A DNA stretch of 64,000 nt from Methylomicrobium lacus LW14 (lineage in GTDB: Bacteria; Pseudomonadota; Gammaproteobacteria; Methylococcales; Methylomonadaceae), in assembly GCF_000527095.1 (NCBI RefSeq), contig NZ_AZUN01000001.1:1550001-1614000 (forward strand), written 5' to 3'. Every line of letters starts with the position of its first letter. Positions within the stretch are counted from its first letter, which is position 1. The position numbers and the translations under genes were made by a program. Below, in pieces: positions 53,024 to 62,601 of this stretch. Under the pieces are notes generated by a model that worked only from the letters and a program-made list of their open reading frames with translations, was not told the origin of the DNA and made no database searches.

Positions 53024-55240
53024 ATGAGCCGTTATCAATCCATTCTTTGCTGCTGGATGCTAGGCACATTTTTCTGCGCAGCAGCGCATAGTCAGGAAAA
53101 AAATGCAAAGACAGCACCCGAGCCGGCTGAGATCCAATCCGTCATCACTACTATGGAAACCCGGTTGATCGCGCCCGTTTGATCGCCCAGATCAAGCTCT
53201 TGGCCCAGGCACAACAAAAAATGACCGAGCCGCCTGAAACTCCGACGCTGGGCAGCACCACTGTCGAGCTGCTGAAGACCCCTTCGGATAAAATTACCGA
53301 ATCTATCGAAACCATAGTGAAAGCCGCCACGATGTTCCATCAGCTTCCCCGTGTTGCCGACTGGCTGGAATGGCAAATCTTAAACTTGGAAAGGCGCAAC
53401 CTCTGGCTGGACATCATCGGAAAACTTGCCGGCATGATGGGAAGTGCTTACTTAGCTTTCTTTATCGCCCGAAGATCGTTAAAGCATTTATGCGATGTCT
53501 TGCAACATTACCCGGCGCAAAGACTCACGATGCGAATTTTATATCTTTTCGCCTTGCTATTGCTTGCCTTAATGCCCATTATCCTATTCGTTATTGTCGG
53601 CTATATAGCAATGGGCCTTATCCAGCCGACAGAAAACACCCGCTTGATCGCCATCACCTGGATTAATGCGGCCGTTATTGTCCATATCGCGGTGTCGGTC
53701 ATGCGTTTTTTGTTCGCGCCTCAATATCCTCAGCTCCGCCTGTTGCCTGTCAGTGATGAGACATCCCTGACGATTGATAGTTGGACGCGCTGGCTGAGCA
53801 TGATAATGACGTACGGTTATTTCGGCTTGCAAGCCGCCTTGCTGATCGGAATGCCCCTTCCGCTCTATGAAACGCTGCTGCGACTTCTCGGTCTTCTGGT
53901 GACCGGTTTGATCGTGCTGATGATCTTGCAAAACCGCAGGAGTGTGGCTCAATTTATCCGCGGCAGGGAAACGCTGAATGCCAGGAAACTGCATCCACGA
54001 CAAATCCTGAGACAATTTGCCTCGGTTTGGCATATCGTGGCGATCATCTATGTGCTGATGCTTTACGGAGTCTGGGCTCTCGCATTGACCGGCGGCTTCT
54101 TTTTTATTCTAAAAGGCACTCTGCTGACCGTTTTGATCTTAATGGCCGGAAATGCCATGGCTTGGTTTATCGAAAACGGGTTTCGCCGCAAGTTTCAGAT
54201 CGGCGAAGCATGGCGCCGGCGATATCCCGGTCTCGAATCTCGCTTTAACCGTTATGGGCCGATTTTGCAAACGGGAGTCAAGGGTCTGGTCTATGCGTTG
54301 ATCACGTTGTCCGTGCTTCAGATTTGGAGCATCCCTGCCTTCGTTTGGATCACAACCGGCATAGGAAAAACATTCAGCACGGGGATCATGAAAGTCGGCG
54401 GCATTATCCTGACAACCCTCCTGATTTGGGAGGTTGTCACGCTTTTGATGGAAAGCTATCTGGATACGGCAGCAGAAAAGACCCAACTCTCTAACGCGCG
54501 TCAGCGAACATTGTTCTCCGTTGCTCAAAATGCATTATTTTTCGTTCTGACCACGACATCAACGCTGATCATTCTTTCCGAACTGGGAATTAATATCATT
54601 CCTCTACTGACGGGGGCCGGCGTTGCCGGAATCGCGATTGGCTTCGGCGCCCAAAAACTGGTGCAAGATATTATTACCGGGATTTTCATCCTGCTTGAAA
54701 ACCTTATCGCGGTTGGCGATGTCATCAGCGTGGCTGACAAAGACGGCCTCGTCGAAGCACTGACAATCCGCACCGTTCGCCTGCGGGACGTGGCGGGCAA
54801 TGTACACACGATACCTTACAGTTCTATTGGCCCCATCACCAATAAGACAAGAGATTTCCTATTATGTTTTCGACGTGGCCGTGTCATATCGAGAGGACAT
54901 AGACGGTGTGATGAATGAACTCGCCACAATTGGGCAAGAAATGATGCAGGAGCCTCAGTATGCTTCACTCATCCTGGAGCCTTTGGAAATTTTAGGCGTA
55001 GACAGTTTCGCGAGCGACTCAGTCATGATAAAAGCGCGTATCAAGACCCTGCCGAGCAAACAATGGGTGGTAGGGCGCGAATTCAACCGCCGCATCAAGA
55101 AGCGGTTCGACCAACTCGCTATTGAGATGTCGTCACCCTGGCTTTCTATCTATATGGAAAGCAACGAAAAAAGCGGGTTATCTCCCGCAAGCTTTCAAAA
55201 AATCACGGGGATAATAGCCGATGATTTGATCACTATCTGA
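53024..55240 (+). pseudogene. MscS-family mechanosensitive channel gene with two frameshifts
   Basis: The start at 53024 (AAGGTGG upstream) encodes a signal peptide (ILCCWMLGTFFCAAAHS). Near 53160 the frame breaks: METRLIAPV-stop, while one more C would restore DRARLIAQIKLL. The main part (53179-54850) has many helices and the MscS pore and beta domain: LTGAGVAGIAIGFGAQKLVQ, DIITGIFILLENLIAVGDVI, VHTIPYSSIGPITNKTRD. Near 54850 it breaks again: continuing needs two more bases (TC lost from a TCTC run), giving SYYVFDVAVSYREDIDGV to the end. Intact length would be about 738 residues, a large YbdG/MscK-like channel for osmotic downshock. Two errors suggest a pseudogene or a poor assembly. Confidence 0.8.
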
Positions 55241-55361
55241 TCATCCCCAATACGCCAATGACAATAAGATAAATGGCGATGATGTAATTCAACAAAGCAG
55301 GACGAATCAGTATAAGGATTCCTGCAATCAGAGAAAGCAGTGAATGGGCATCGACATACAT
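55233..55361 (-). CDS. DUF3096 small membrane protein
   Basis: 42 residues from the ATG at 55361, with GAGGGGGA 8 nt upstream. One to two hydrophobic helices: SLLSLIAGILILIRPALLNY and IIAIYLIVIGVLGMI, which fit the DUF3096 pattern of G-I-L-I-L-I-x-P-x-L-L-N-Y. It overlaps the end of the channel gene on the other strand by 8 bp. Function unknown; the family is widespread beside envelope and stress genes. Confidence 0.75.
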   Translation of the reverse strand: MYVDAHSLLSLIAGILILIRPALLNYIIAIYLIVIGVLGMIR

Positions 55362-55397
55362 AATAATTCCCCCTCTGTTACGGTTTGAAGATATTTC

Positions 55398-55529
55398 TTA
55401 ATCGAATTCTTGCCATTCTTTCTTCGCGCGCAGCAAATGGGCTCCAAAATGGCGATAAAGGCTATCAGAACCCAGATTTTCGCCATAATCGTGCAATTTT
55501 TTTGGACTATTGGCGCGCTGATGTATCAA
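55398..55529 (-). pseudogene. Relic of a second DUF5752 gene
   Basis: The frame reads HQRANSPKKLHDYGENLGSD then SLYRHFGAHLL and a stop after about 43 codons. It aligns with HKRANNLKEF and IENLSPDSLYHHFWANLL of the intact DUF5752 protein at 51696-52385. Both ends are missing. It shows that the DUF5752 region was once duplicated around the channel gene. Confidence 0.7.
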
Positions 55530-55532
55530 ATT

Positions 55533-56843
55533 TCATTGTCTTGCAAGTTGCGGCGAAGCAGGCATCAGCGATTTGAAAATTTTCAACATGTCTTTTTTGT
55601 TCTCCGGATACCAAAGATTACCGAGGTGGCCTCCGTGAGGGTAAAATTTTGCCCGATCGCCGAAAACTTTCTTCAAAAAAGCAATATCTTCCTCCGAAAT
55701 CAGAAAATCATCGAGGTTGTGCATCAGAAAAATATTCTGATTCTTCTCCAATGTGGTCTCGATCGCTTTTAGGGAGTTCTGCGCATTCAGCTTCTCGAGG
55801 CTCATCCGTTTATCGCTTAACTGCCTGAGCCTGGGAATAAGAAAGGTCTTGATATAGCCCATCAGTGTATAGGAGCGAGCTTCGTCAAACCTTGCGCTTC
55901 GGTATGACCGACTGACAGGAGTCTTCAAAATACCCGGATCAAACACAAGATTGCTGGTGTAAACCATATCACCGACCGATTTTTGAAACTCGCTTCCGAT
56001 GAGGTATTCGAATTGCCTGTCCGTGAGTCGGGCGCGCGTGTCCCAACCCGCAAAATAATCCGGATTGTTGGGGTCATTATGTAGCGCTTCAGCCAGCATG
56101 CCGAAAGCATACGCTTCCAGATAGCTGCGTTGCCTTTCTCCATACCTTTTCCCCAAGCCGGCCATCGCGTCGATGCGTTTGACCGCCTCCAGCATATCGA
56201 CCGGCGGGTTGACCAATAGATAGGTAGTGATGCCGATTTTCCCTTGCGCCATATCCAGTTTACCGATATGGCCCGCATCACGTGCCCCCTCGCTTAAACC
56301 CAAGAGACCAATTTTGCCGATCTCAGCGTGCCCTTGTTCCTTGATGTCATTTAAGGTACGTTGCATCACCGCATATAAATCCTTGGCGTCTTCATGGACC
56401 AGACCGGGAATGCCCGATCGGCTCGCCGCCAAGGTGAAATTCCAGTTGAATGGAGACGGGAGGACGAGTACATGAAATCTATTCCTGGCCAAAAATTCCG
56501 CCAAATACCTCGCCGACCCGGCATAGGCGGAACTGCCCATTCCCGGTATGATAAATATCAGCGGCGCGGGCCCTTCTTGTTGATAAAACCGGTAGCGCAA
56601 TTTCCCTTGCCCTTCCAAAAGATGGACGTGGTCACGGCCGTTAAGGATCTTGATTTGAAGATCCTCGATCATGCCGGGTATGTCTTCGTTTCCCTGCATC
56701 AAGGCGACTGTCGAGGTGGCGACAAAAGGATCCTTATAAGGGTAGTGGTAATTCGCATCGTCAATGCGTTGCGCAAAAGCTTCCTGCCGGAAAAACATCA
56801 AAAACAGAAAAGTAACCAGGCATATGGCTTTAGGGGGACGCAT
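55533..56843 (-). CDS. Exported alpha/beta hydrolase, serine type
   Basis: 436 residues with a signal peptide (CLVTFLFLMFFRQEAFA). Hydrolase fold: FIIPGMGSSAYAGSARYLAE (oxyanion region), nucleophile GLSEGARD, later DDFLISEEDIAFL and PHGGHLGNLWYP with acid and base. The motif is G-x-S-x-G. Periplasmic or outer-surface esterase or lipase-like; the substrate is unknown. The DUF3096 gene and the channel gene are convergent or overlapping neighbours. Confidence 0.75.
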   Translation of the reverse strand: MRPPKAICLVTFLFLMFFRQEAFAQRIDDANYHYPYKDPFVATSTVALMQGNEDIPGMIEDLQIKILNGRDHVHLLEGQGKLRYRFYQQEGPAPLIFIIPGMGSSAYAGSARYLAEFLARNRFHVLVLPSPFNWNFTLAASRSGIPGLVHEDAKDLYAVMQRTLNDIKEQGHAEIGKIGLLGLSEGARDAGHIGKLDMAQGKIGITTYLLVNPPVDMLEAVKRIDAMAGLGKRYGERQRSYLEAYAFGMLAEALHNDPNNPDYFAGWDTRARLTDRQFEYLIGSEFQKSVGDMVYTSNLVFDPGILKTPVSRSYRSARFDEARSYTLMGYIKTFLIPRLRQLSDKRMSLEKLNAQNSLKAIETTLEKNQNIFLMHNLDDFLISEEDIAFLKKVFGDRAKFYPHGGHLGNLWYPENKKDMLKIFKSLMPASPQLARQ

Positions 56844-56879
56844 AATATCTCTCCCTTCAAATGATGATAGGTTTGCTTC

Positions 56880-57230
56880 TCACCACCCTATCAAAAAACA
56901 TAAATCTTGTTTTTTAGTCTTTCGCAATTTGAATTTGTTCACTTTACGGGCGCGGAGTCGATCCACGTCCAACAGGCTTTTCAGTCGTTTGATGACCAGC
57001 TTGCCGTTGGCGTCTTGCTCGTACAGACTCATGCCATGTGCGTTATCGCGTAACACTACGTCGCCCGCGCTCGGCGCGTAATGGTCGAGATGCTCGCCGG
57101 TCTTGTTGGTCGTCACCTCCACTTGCCTCAAGGTCAGCGTGATCAGATCAATCGCGATAGCAGCCGCTAGGTCGTCGCCGTAGCGCCCGGTGCCTGAACC
57201 GTTGAACCGTCGATGACGATAAAATGCCAT
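56880..57230 (-). pseudogene. Transposase remnant (IS4-like)
   Basis: 116 codons. The middle part TTNKTGEHLDHYAPSAGD, then VVLRDNAHG, resembles the stretch around the second catalytic Asp of IS4-type DDE transposases (GD-x-V-L-x-D-R-x-Y/H-G). The ends are missing and no terminal repeats were found. The start MAFYRHRRFNGSG does not look like a transposase start. Confidence 0.45.
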
Positions 57231-58056
57231 CGCTCACCCTCCTCAAAAAACGACAGGGAAGCAGGACTTAAGCTCGTGCGAATAGATGCAGCAAAATAAA
57301 GATTACCCTATAATCCAGATCCACATAGCTCATAAAAAATCAATAGGTAGTTTTACTAAGTTATAAAATAATAAAATTTTGCTAAAATTGACTGCATAAT
57401 TCCTCCTGAAGTTCATTAATATTTTTTTCTAAGAAGAATTTTAAATTTTGGCTATTTCGCTTATTTTTGTCAAAATTAATCATACGCATAAAAAGAGTTG
57501 CTTACGGAAAATCACCTGCCGCTCATTGCCGTTGACGATTAGGATTATGGCTTCAATAGCTGCGGTCTGCGCCGTAAAAGACAACCTCTTTTGGGAGTGT
57601 AGCAAGCATCAGAAAACAACTCGACTCACATATTTTTAATATAAATATCAAATGCTTGAATAAATAACCCCTTCCTTTTACGACACCTGCTTCTGACCAC
57701 CGAGGCCATTGTCATTCATTTTTTCGGTGAATTTTTAGCAGATGTTTATGAAATCGCACGCACTTCACATTAAAAAAATATTAATTCTGCCTAGCTATTG
57801 CAAAAAATACTGCTACACTTTTGCCTGAGGATGGATATCTAGCCTCAATAAAGTCTAAGGGATTTTAATAGCCCGAAAATATGCTTGTTGAGCGCGGCTA
57901 TTGGAAAATTAAAGTGAACGTTCGTTTTCTTTCATGAGATTAGCCTAGCACGTAAATTTCTTGCTGGAATTCACATGAAAAGAGATGTCGACTAACTTTT
58001 TGTCTAAGGCCAAAAGCCATCAATTTTTACTCACCAACCATTGGAGGCACTCTGCA
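57231..58056. other. Long A+T-rich intergenic region before the pilus locus
   Basis: About 830 bp, much richer in A+T than surrounding genes. Frames inside (for example 57448-57639) have random composition. It must contain the promoter of flp1; the stretch 57776-57830 is rich in A and T but I cannot fix a box. No RNA gene, repeat or palindrome stands out. Confidence 0.5.
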
Positions 58057-58095
58057 ATGCATCCAAAATTTGTCAGCAAGACTAACCGGAGATAG
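58057..58095 (+). CDS. 12-codon leader ORF before flp1
   Basis: GGAGG at 58043-58047, 9 nt, then ATG: the peptide is MHPKFVSKTNRR and stops at 58095, 4 bp before the flp1 GTG. The flp1 ribosome site (GGAG at 58088) lies inside its last codons, so ribosomes on the leader could expose or block it. It is too short to be a protein and may be a translational control element, or a chance ORF with a good ribosome site. Confidence 0.45.
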   Translation: MHPKFVSKTNRR

Positions 58096-58099
58096 AAAC

Positions 58100-58291
58100 G
58101 TGAAAACAACCTTGACTACTCTTAAAAACAAACTTCCGGCCCTCTTTAAAAAAGAGCACGGGGCGACCATGGTGGAATATGCAATTATGCTGGCGCTGAT
58201 TGCGGTGGTTTCAATTGCAATGATCAGTGTCCTGGGTCAAAAAGTGAACAACACGTTCAGCACCATTCAAAGCGCAATGCCTGCAGGTTAA
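58100..58291 (+). CDS. flp1: Flp-type pilin 1
   Basis: 63 residues from a GTG with GGAG 8 nt upstream. Short basic leader, then KKEHGATMVEYAIMLALI: prepilin peptidase should cut after Gly, giving a mature pilin starting Ala-Thr-Met-Val-Glu-Tyr, with Glu5 and Tyr6 as in Flp pilins. A single hydrophobic helix and a short tail ending SAMPAG. It would be polymerised by the Tad machinery. Followed by a paralogue. Confidence 0.92.
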   Translation: MKTTLTTLKNKLPALFKKEHGATMVEYAIMLALIAVVSIAMISVLGQKVNNTFSTIQSAMPAG

Positions 58292-58335
58292 ACTTAATTT
58301 TTTAATTTTTTAATTTTTTTAACTGGAGAAAGCAC

Positions 58336-58530
58336 ATGAAAAACTTATTAATTGACCTGAAAAACAAAGTCCCAACCTTCTTTAAAAAAGAACAAGGCGC
58401 CACCATGGTTGAATATGCGATCATGTTGGCTCTGATTGCGATTGTTTCAATTGCAATGATCCAAATCCTGGGTCAAAAAGTGAACAACACGTTCAGCACC
58501 ATTCAAAGTGCAATGCCTAACAACGGTTAA
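58336..58530 (+). CDS. flp2: Flp-type pilin 2
   Basis: 64 residues, ATG with GGAG upstream. Nearly the same as flp1 in the cleaved core (KKEQGATMVEYAIMLALIA, SIAMIQILGQKVNN) and differs in the leader and in HQ and SV substitutions. Second pilin of a tandem pair; a terminator follows, so both pilins can be made in large amounts apart from the assembly genes. Confidence 0.92.
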   Translation: MKNLLIDLKNKVPTFFKKEQGATMVEYAIMLALIAIVSIAMIQILGQKVNNTFSTIQSAMPNNG

Positions 58531-58550
58531 GCTTTATCAGTCCTAGGCGT

Positions 58551-58591
58551 AAAGCCCTTGCCGCTACAATTTTAGTTGCAAGGGCTTTTTC
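58551..58591 (+). terminator. Rho-independent terminator after the flp genes
   Basis: AAAGCCCTTGC and GCAAGGGCTTT form a perfect 11-bp stem over a 16-nt loop, ending in a T tract. It separates the pilins from the assembly genes. Confidence 0.85.
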
Positions 58592-58781
58592 CAAAATTTT
58601 CTATGCTTAAAAGATCGTTAGGCCTCATATTTTAGTTGCCAACTTCATTCATTAGGTCTAACTTTAAGTTATAGTTGATTTTGTAAGACGATGTATCTGA
58701 AACATTTGTTGCTCTTGGATTCTTAATCTGAGCGTGATTTTTTAGACCAAACCTATTTTCCTTACTTTGTGTGTTAGGAAT

Positions 58782-60107
58782 ATGAACGCCATTACTCAGC
58801 AGTTACATCACGCGAATAGCGCCCGACCTCCCTTCGCACAGCGCCCCCGCACTATCGAGGAAACCGGATTAACGTTCGATTTTATCGCCTCGTTAGTTTG
58901 CAAACGCCTGCATGTGAACGGCGTTGCCGATCTATATCAACTGAGTGAAAACGTAGCCTTAGCGGGCAACATTCTCGAAATCGTTCTTGACGACTTACGC
59001 ACTCACGGTCGGGTGGAAATTCTTGCCGCGTCACATAGCAGTAAAGGATCACGTTACGCACTGACCGATAAAGGCGTTGCCGACGCCTTGGTTGCCTTGA
59101 ACAAAAGCGGCTACACAGGCCCCGCCCCGGTACCGATCGAACAGTACCGCAACTCCGTCAAAGCCCAATCGGTTCAAAATTGCAAAGTCATCCGAACTGA
59201 TGTGCAAAAATCATTTGCGGACACTATTGTCGACCCAAACCTGCTGGATAAACTGGGCACCGCCATGCATTCTGGCCGCGCCATCATGATCTACGGACTG
59301 GCGGGAACAGGCAAAACTTACATTTGTAAACGCTTGACCCGCTTGCTTGGAGAAGCCATCTACATCCCCTATGCCATATCGGTCGGTGAAAGTGTCGTGC
59401 AGTTATTTGACCCGGTCATACACACACCGATCGAAGAAGACGGCTTTAAATTGAACCCTCACATCCTGCAGGGCGTCGACCCGCGTTATATCAAATGTCT
59501 CAGGCCCACTGCCGTTAGCGGCGGCGAGCTGACGCTAGATATGCTGGAAATAGACCATGATAAAAACACCCGTTTATCGCAAGCGCCCTTGCAATTAAAA
59601 GCCAATAACGGCATGTATATCATCGACGATTTGGGGCGTCAGCGCGTGAAGCCTATCGATCTTTTTAATCGCTGGATTGTCCCGCTCGAAGAAAAACATG
59701 ATTATTTAAATCTTGATACCGGTAAACGCGTACAGATTCCTTTTGACGTCATACTCATTTTTTCTTCGAATATAAATCCTGTGGAGCTTGCGGATGAAGC
59801 CTTTTTAAGACGTCTGGGTTACAAAATTAAGTTCTCTCCGGTTAGCAAAGAGCAATATATCGAGATATGGCATCAATACGCTAACCAACTGCAGTTAAAC
59901 TGCCCGGACAGCTTACTCGAAAGACTTTTCGATCTCTATCAAAAAGAACACAGACCCCTACTGCCTTGCCACCCTAGAGACTTGCTAGGGATTGTCAGGG
60001 ATCAATGTGAATACGAAGGCGATGTTGCCCATGCAACGGACGAAAGATTGCAAATAGCATGGGAAACCTATTTTATTAACCTTGAAAATGCAAGGATTGA
60101 AGAATGA
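58782..60107 (+). CDS. AAA+ ATPase in the Tad/Flp pilus locus
   Basis: 441 residues from the ATG at 58782. An N-terminal winged-helix-like part (30-110, GRVEILAASHSSKGSRYALT) precedes a AAA+ core: Walker A YGLAGTGKTY at 171-180, Walker B MYIIDDLGRQ, sensor FSSNINP. It is not TadA (secretion ATPase) or TadZ. Such ATPases occur next to Flp genes in some bacteria; the role is unknown. The end overlaps cpaB by 4 bp (ATGA), so it is tied to the assembly operon. Confidence 0.85.
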   Translation: MNAITQQLHHANSARPPFAQRPRTIEETGLTFDFIASLVCKRLHVNGVADLYQLSENVALAGNILEIVLDDLRTHGRVEILAASHSSKGSRYALTDKGVADALVALNKSGYTGPAPVPIEQYRNSVKAQSVQNCKVIRTDVQKSFADTIVDPNLLDKLGTAMHSGRAIMIYGLAGTGKTYICKRLTRLLGEAIYIPYAISVGESVVQLFDPVIHTPIEEDGFKLNPHILQGVDPRYIKCLRPTAVSGGELTLDMLEIDHDKNTRLSQAPLQLKANNGMYIIDDLGRQRVKPIDLFNRWIVPLEEKHDYLNLDTGKRVQIPFDVILIFSSNINPVELADEAFLRRLGYKIKFSPVSKEQYIEIWHQYANQLQLNCPDSLLERLFDLYQKEHRPLLPCHPRDLLGIVRDQCEYEGDVAHATDERLQIAWETYFINLENARIEE

Positions 60108-60901
60108 ACAGCCGATTCCTGATAATGCTCATTATAGCGCTGACACTGGCGGCTGGCGCCGCCTGGATTGCCAATAGCTGGGTCGAATCACAAACCAGCA
60201 GACAGGCTAACGTAGAACAAAACACGATTCCGGTGTATGTAGCCGCCAATTACATCCCTTACGCCGGCCATATTGATCAAACTCAAATCAAGCTGGTGGA
60301 TTGGCCCAAAGACATGGTGCCCAAGGAAGCTTTCACGCAAGCGGATACGGCCAGTGATGCCCAGGCCATCGTAGGAAAAATCGCACAGCGTGAATTTTAT
60401 CCCGGAGAAATCCTGCTCAAGCCGCAGATCAAAAACCATGTTGGCGGCAGTTCATTATCCGCACTGATACCGGAGGGTATGCGCGCGATCAGTGTACGGG
60501 TCGACGATGTCGCCGGCGTTGCCGGTTTCATCCTGCCGGGCAATAAAGCCGACATCATTGTCAACCGCGGTGAAGAAACTTTTACCTTGCTGAAAAATAT
60601 CAAGATTTTGGCAATTGATCAGCAGGCCTCCACAGAGGGGGATAAAAACGCCATCGTGGTTAGAGCCTTGACGCTGGAAGTCACGCCCAAACAGGCTGAA
60701 ATTCTGGTAAACGCCATGCGCTCCGGAACGCTGCAGTTTACCTTGAGAAATCCGATGGATTCCAGTGAATCCTCGACTGTCGTAGCCAGCACCCCGTCAT
60801 CACCTGAAACTAAGAAAATAAAACCGATAGCGCCTTTGACTGTAAAAATACTGCCTTGGACAAGCCAATCGTTTAAGGAGTGTAAGGACAATTCTTGTTG
60901 A
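60104..60901 (+). CDS. cpaB: Pilus assembly protein CpaB/RcpC
   Basis: 265 residues. N-terminal membrane anchor (FLIMLIIALTLAAGAAWIA), then an SAF-like domain IPVYVAANYIPYAG, followed by LIPEGMRAISVRVDDVAGVA, GFILPGNKADIIV and VTPKQAEILVNAM, all typical of CpaB/RcpC. It is a periplasmic/inner-membrane partner of the secretin. The C-terminal 45 residues are Ser/Pro/Lys-rich. Confidence 0.93.
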   Translation: MNSRFLIMLIIALTLAAGAAWIANSWVESQTSRQANVEQNTIPVYVAANYIPYAGHIDQTQIKLVDWPKDMVPKEAFTQADTASDAQAIVGKIAQREFYPGEILLKPQIKNHVGGSSLSALIPEGMRAISVRVDDVAGVAGFILPGNKADIIVNRGEETFTLLKNIKILAIDQQASTEGDKNAIVVRALTLEVTPKQAEILVNAMRSGTLQFTLRNPMDSSESSTVVASTPSSPETKKIKPIAPLTVKILPWTSQSFKECKDNSC

Positions 60902-61003
60902 GCTGTTTAAATTCTGAACGATACTAGATTTTATTTCGGTTTCGGTATCCTAATGCCCCATTGAAGACCCCGAAACTTTAAAGAACACTGAAAGCAAGGA
61001 TAA

Positions 61004-62593
61004 ATGACCATGTTAAACACTGATCTAAGCAACTTGTTAAAAACAGTTCCATTGCTGCTATTAGGCTACACGCTCCAGGCCGGCGCCGAAATAACGACTA
61101 GCGCAAATAGCAGGCAGCTCGTTTACCGCGTACCGGTAAATAAATCGCTGCTGATTAACCTGGACAGAAATGTCAGCAAACTGACCAAAGGTAATGACGA
61201 AATCGCCGATATCACCTTGTTTCCTCCCCGGCAGGTTTTATTGCGGGGACGATCCATTGGCGCAACCAACGCTACGGTTTGGGATTCCAACAACCGGATA
61301 GCGATGGTTCTTGAAGTAGAAGTCACTCACAATATGGATGGACTCAAGCAAAAACTCCATGAACTTTTGCCCCGTGAGCGCATTCAAGTTCGGGCCGCCG
61401 AAAGATGTATCATCCTGAGCGGAGAAGTCTCCAATCTGGTCAACATGGATTTTGCGATGAAAATAGCTCAGGGTTACGCATCTGCCGGGATGGTCGGAGG
61501 CGGAGGCGGGGGCGGTGCGAGTGGCCAAACCGGCTGTGGCGGCGGTGGAAGTAGTGGCGGCGGTGGCGGTGGCGGCGGTGGATCAAGCGGCGGAAGCAGC
61601 CAATATATCGTCAATATGATGCATGTCGGCGGCGAGCAGCAGGTCATGCTCGAAGTCAAAATCGCCGAAGTCAGCCGCACCCTGGCTCGAACACTGCGCT
61701 TGGATAGCAGCGCGGGGAGTACAGGCCTAAACGACGGCAGTTTTTTATGGTCGGTCGCAGCGGGAGCTGCAGGTGTATTTACCGGCAATTATGTTGCCGG
61801 CAGCACGATCTTTAACTGGAGTTTAAACTTCAGCAGAAATACCGACCTGGCTACCATTTTGGCGGAGCCTAATCTCACCACGCTGAGCGGCAAAAAGGCC
61901 TCGTTTTTATCCGGCGGTGAATTTCCTTATACCGCTTGTTCACCAGGCAGTAGCGGCACCACTGGAAACACTTCTGGCAATATCTGCACAGTCAATTTTA
62001 AACCCTTCGGCGTAGGACTGGAGTTCACTCCGGTGGTTCTAGACTCCAACCGCATTAATCTGACTACGCATGTATCGGTCAGTTCGTTAAGTAACAAAGC
62101 CAACGACGTGATCGCGGCGGGGGCCGCTCAGACTTGTACTTCAGGTGCTGTGGTTGGTTCAGACGTCAATTGTTCCGTTCAACTGCAACCTACGCCAAGC
62201 CTCGATAGTCGAGAAGCCGTTTCCACGCTTGAACTGGCGGACGGGCAAACGATGTCCATCGCAGGATTGATCAGCGAAAACAACACCAACAAACAGGAGC
62301 AAACGCCGGGTCTGGCCGATATCCCCGTTTTAGGCTCAATGTTTAGAAACCGAAATGCGCAGAATGACAAGAAGGAATTGGTGATTTTGGTCACCCCTCA
62401 CCTGGCAACGCCGATTCCGCCGGAAGAAATTCGATTGCCGACGGATAACTATGTTCCACCCAACGATATCGACTTCTATTTGCTCGGTAGAATGGAAGCC
62501 AGAAAACCGACGCAACAAACCGCGCAAGCCCCGGCTTTCGATCCGGCAAACGGTGGAAGCTCCGGCCAGTTTGGCCACCAAATTAAACAATGA
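61004..62593 (+). CDS. cpaC: Tad secretin CpaC/RcpA with a glycine-rich insert
   Basis: 529 residues; a second ATG at 61010 sits better behind AAGGA. Signal peptide, then an N-terminal pilus domain (RQLVYRVPVNKSLLINLDRN, FPPRQVLLRGRSIG, ATVWDSNNRIAMVLEVEV), a BON-like part (HELLPRERIQVRAAE), and the secretin core (LEVKIAEVSRTLARTLRL, NLTTLSGKKASFLSGGEFPY, PTPSLDSREAVSTLELADGQ, PVLGSMFRNRNAQNDKKELV). Between 162 and 199 an insert is almost pure Gly/Ser with one Cys (61487-61601). It forms the outer-membrane channel for the pilus. Not common at this place in the family, as far as I recall. Confidence 0.92.
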   Translation: MTMLNTDLSNLLKTVPLLLLGYTLQAGAEITTSANSRQLVYRVPVNKSLLINLDRNVSKLTKGNDEIADITLFPPRQVLLRGRSIGATNATVWDSNNRIAMVLEVEVTHNMDGLKQKLHELLPRERIQVRAAERCIILSGEVSNLVNMDFAMKIAQGYASAGMVGGGGGGGASGQTGCGGGGSSGGGGGGGGGSSGGSSQYIVNMMHVGGEQQVMLEVKIAEVSRTLARTLRLDSSAGSTGLNDGSFLWSVAAGAAGVFTGNYVAGSTIFNWSLNFSRNTDLATILAEPNLTTLSGKKASFLSGGEFPYTACSPGSSGTTGNTSGNICTVNFKPFGVGLEFTPVVLDSNRINLTTHVSVSSLSNKANDVIAAGAAQTCTSGAVVGSDVNCSVQLQPTPSLDSREAVSTLELADGQTMSIAGLISENNTNKQEQTPGLADIPVLGSMFRNRNAQNDKKELVILVTPHLATPIPPEEIRLPTDNYVPPNDIDFYLLGRMEARKPTQQTAQAPAFDPANGGSSGQFGHQIKQ

Positions 62594-62601
62594 GGCTCAA
62601 T

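Noticed and set aside
57448..57639. A 63-codon frame in the A+T-rich region before the pilus genes.
   Set aside because: Random composition, no ribosome site, no family.
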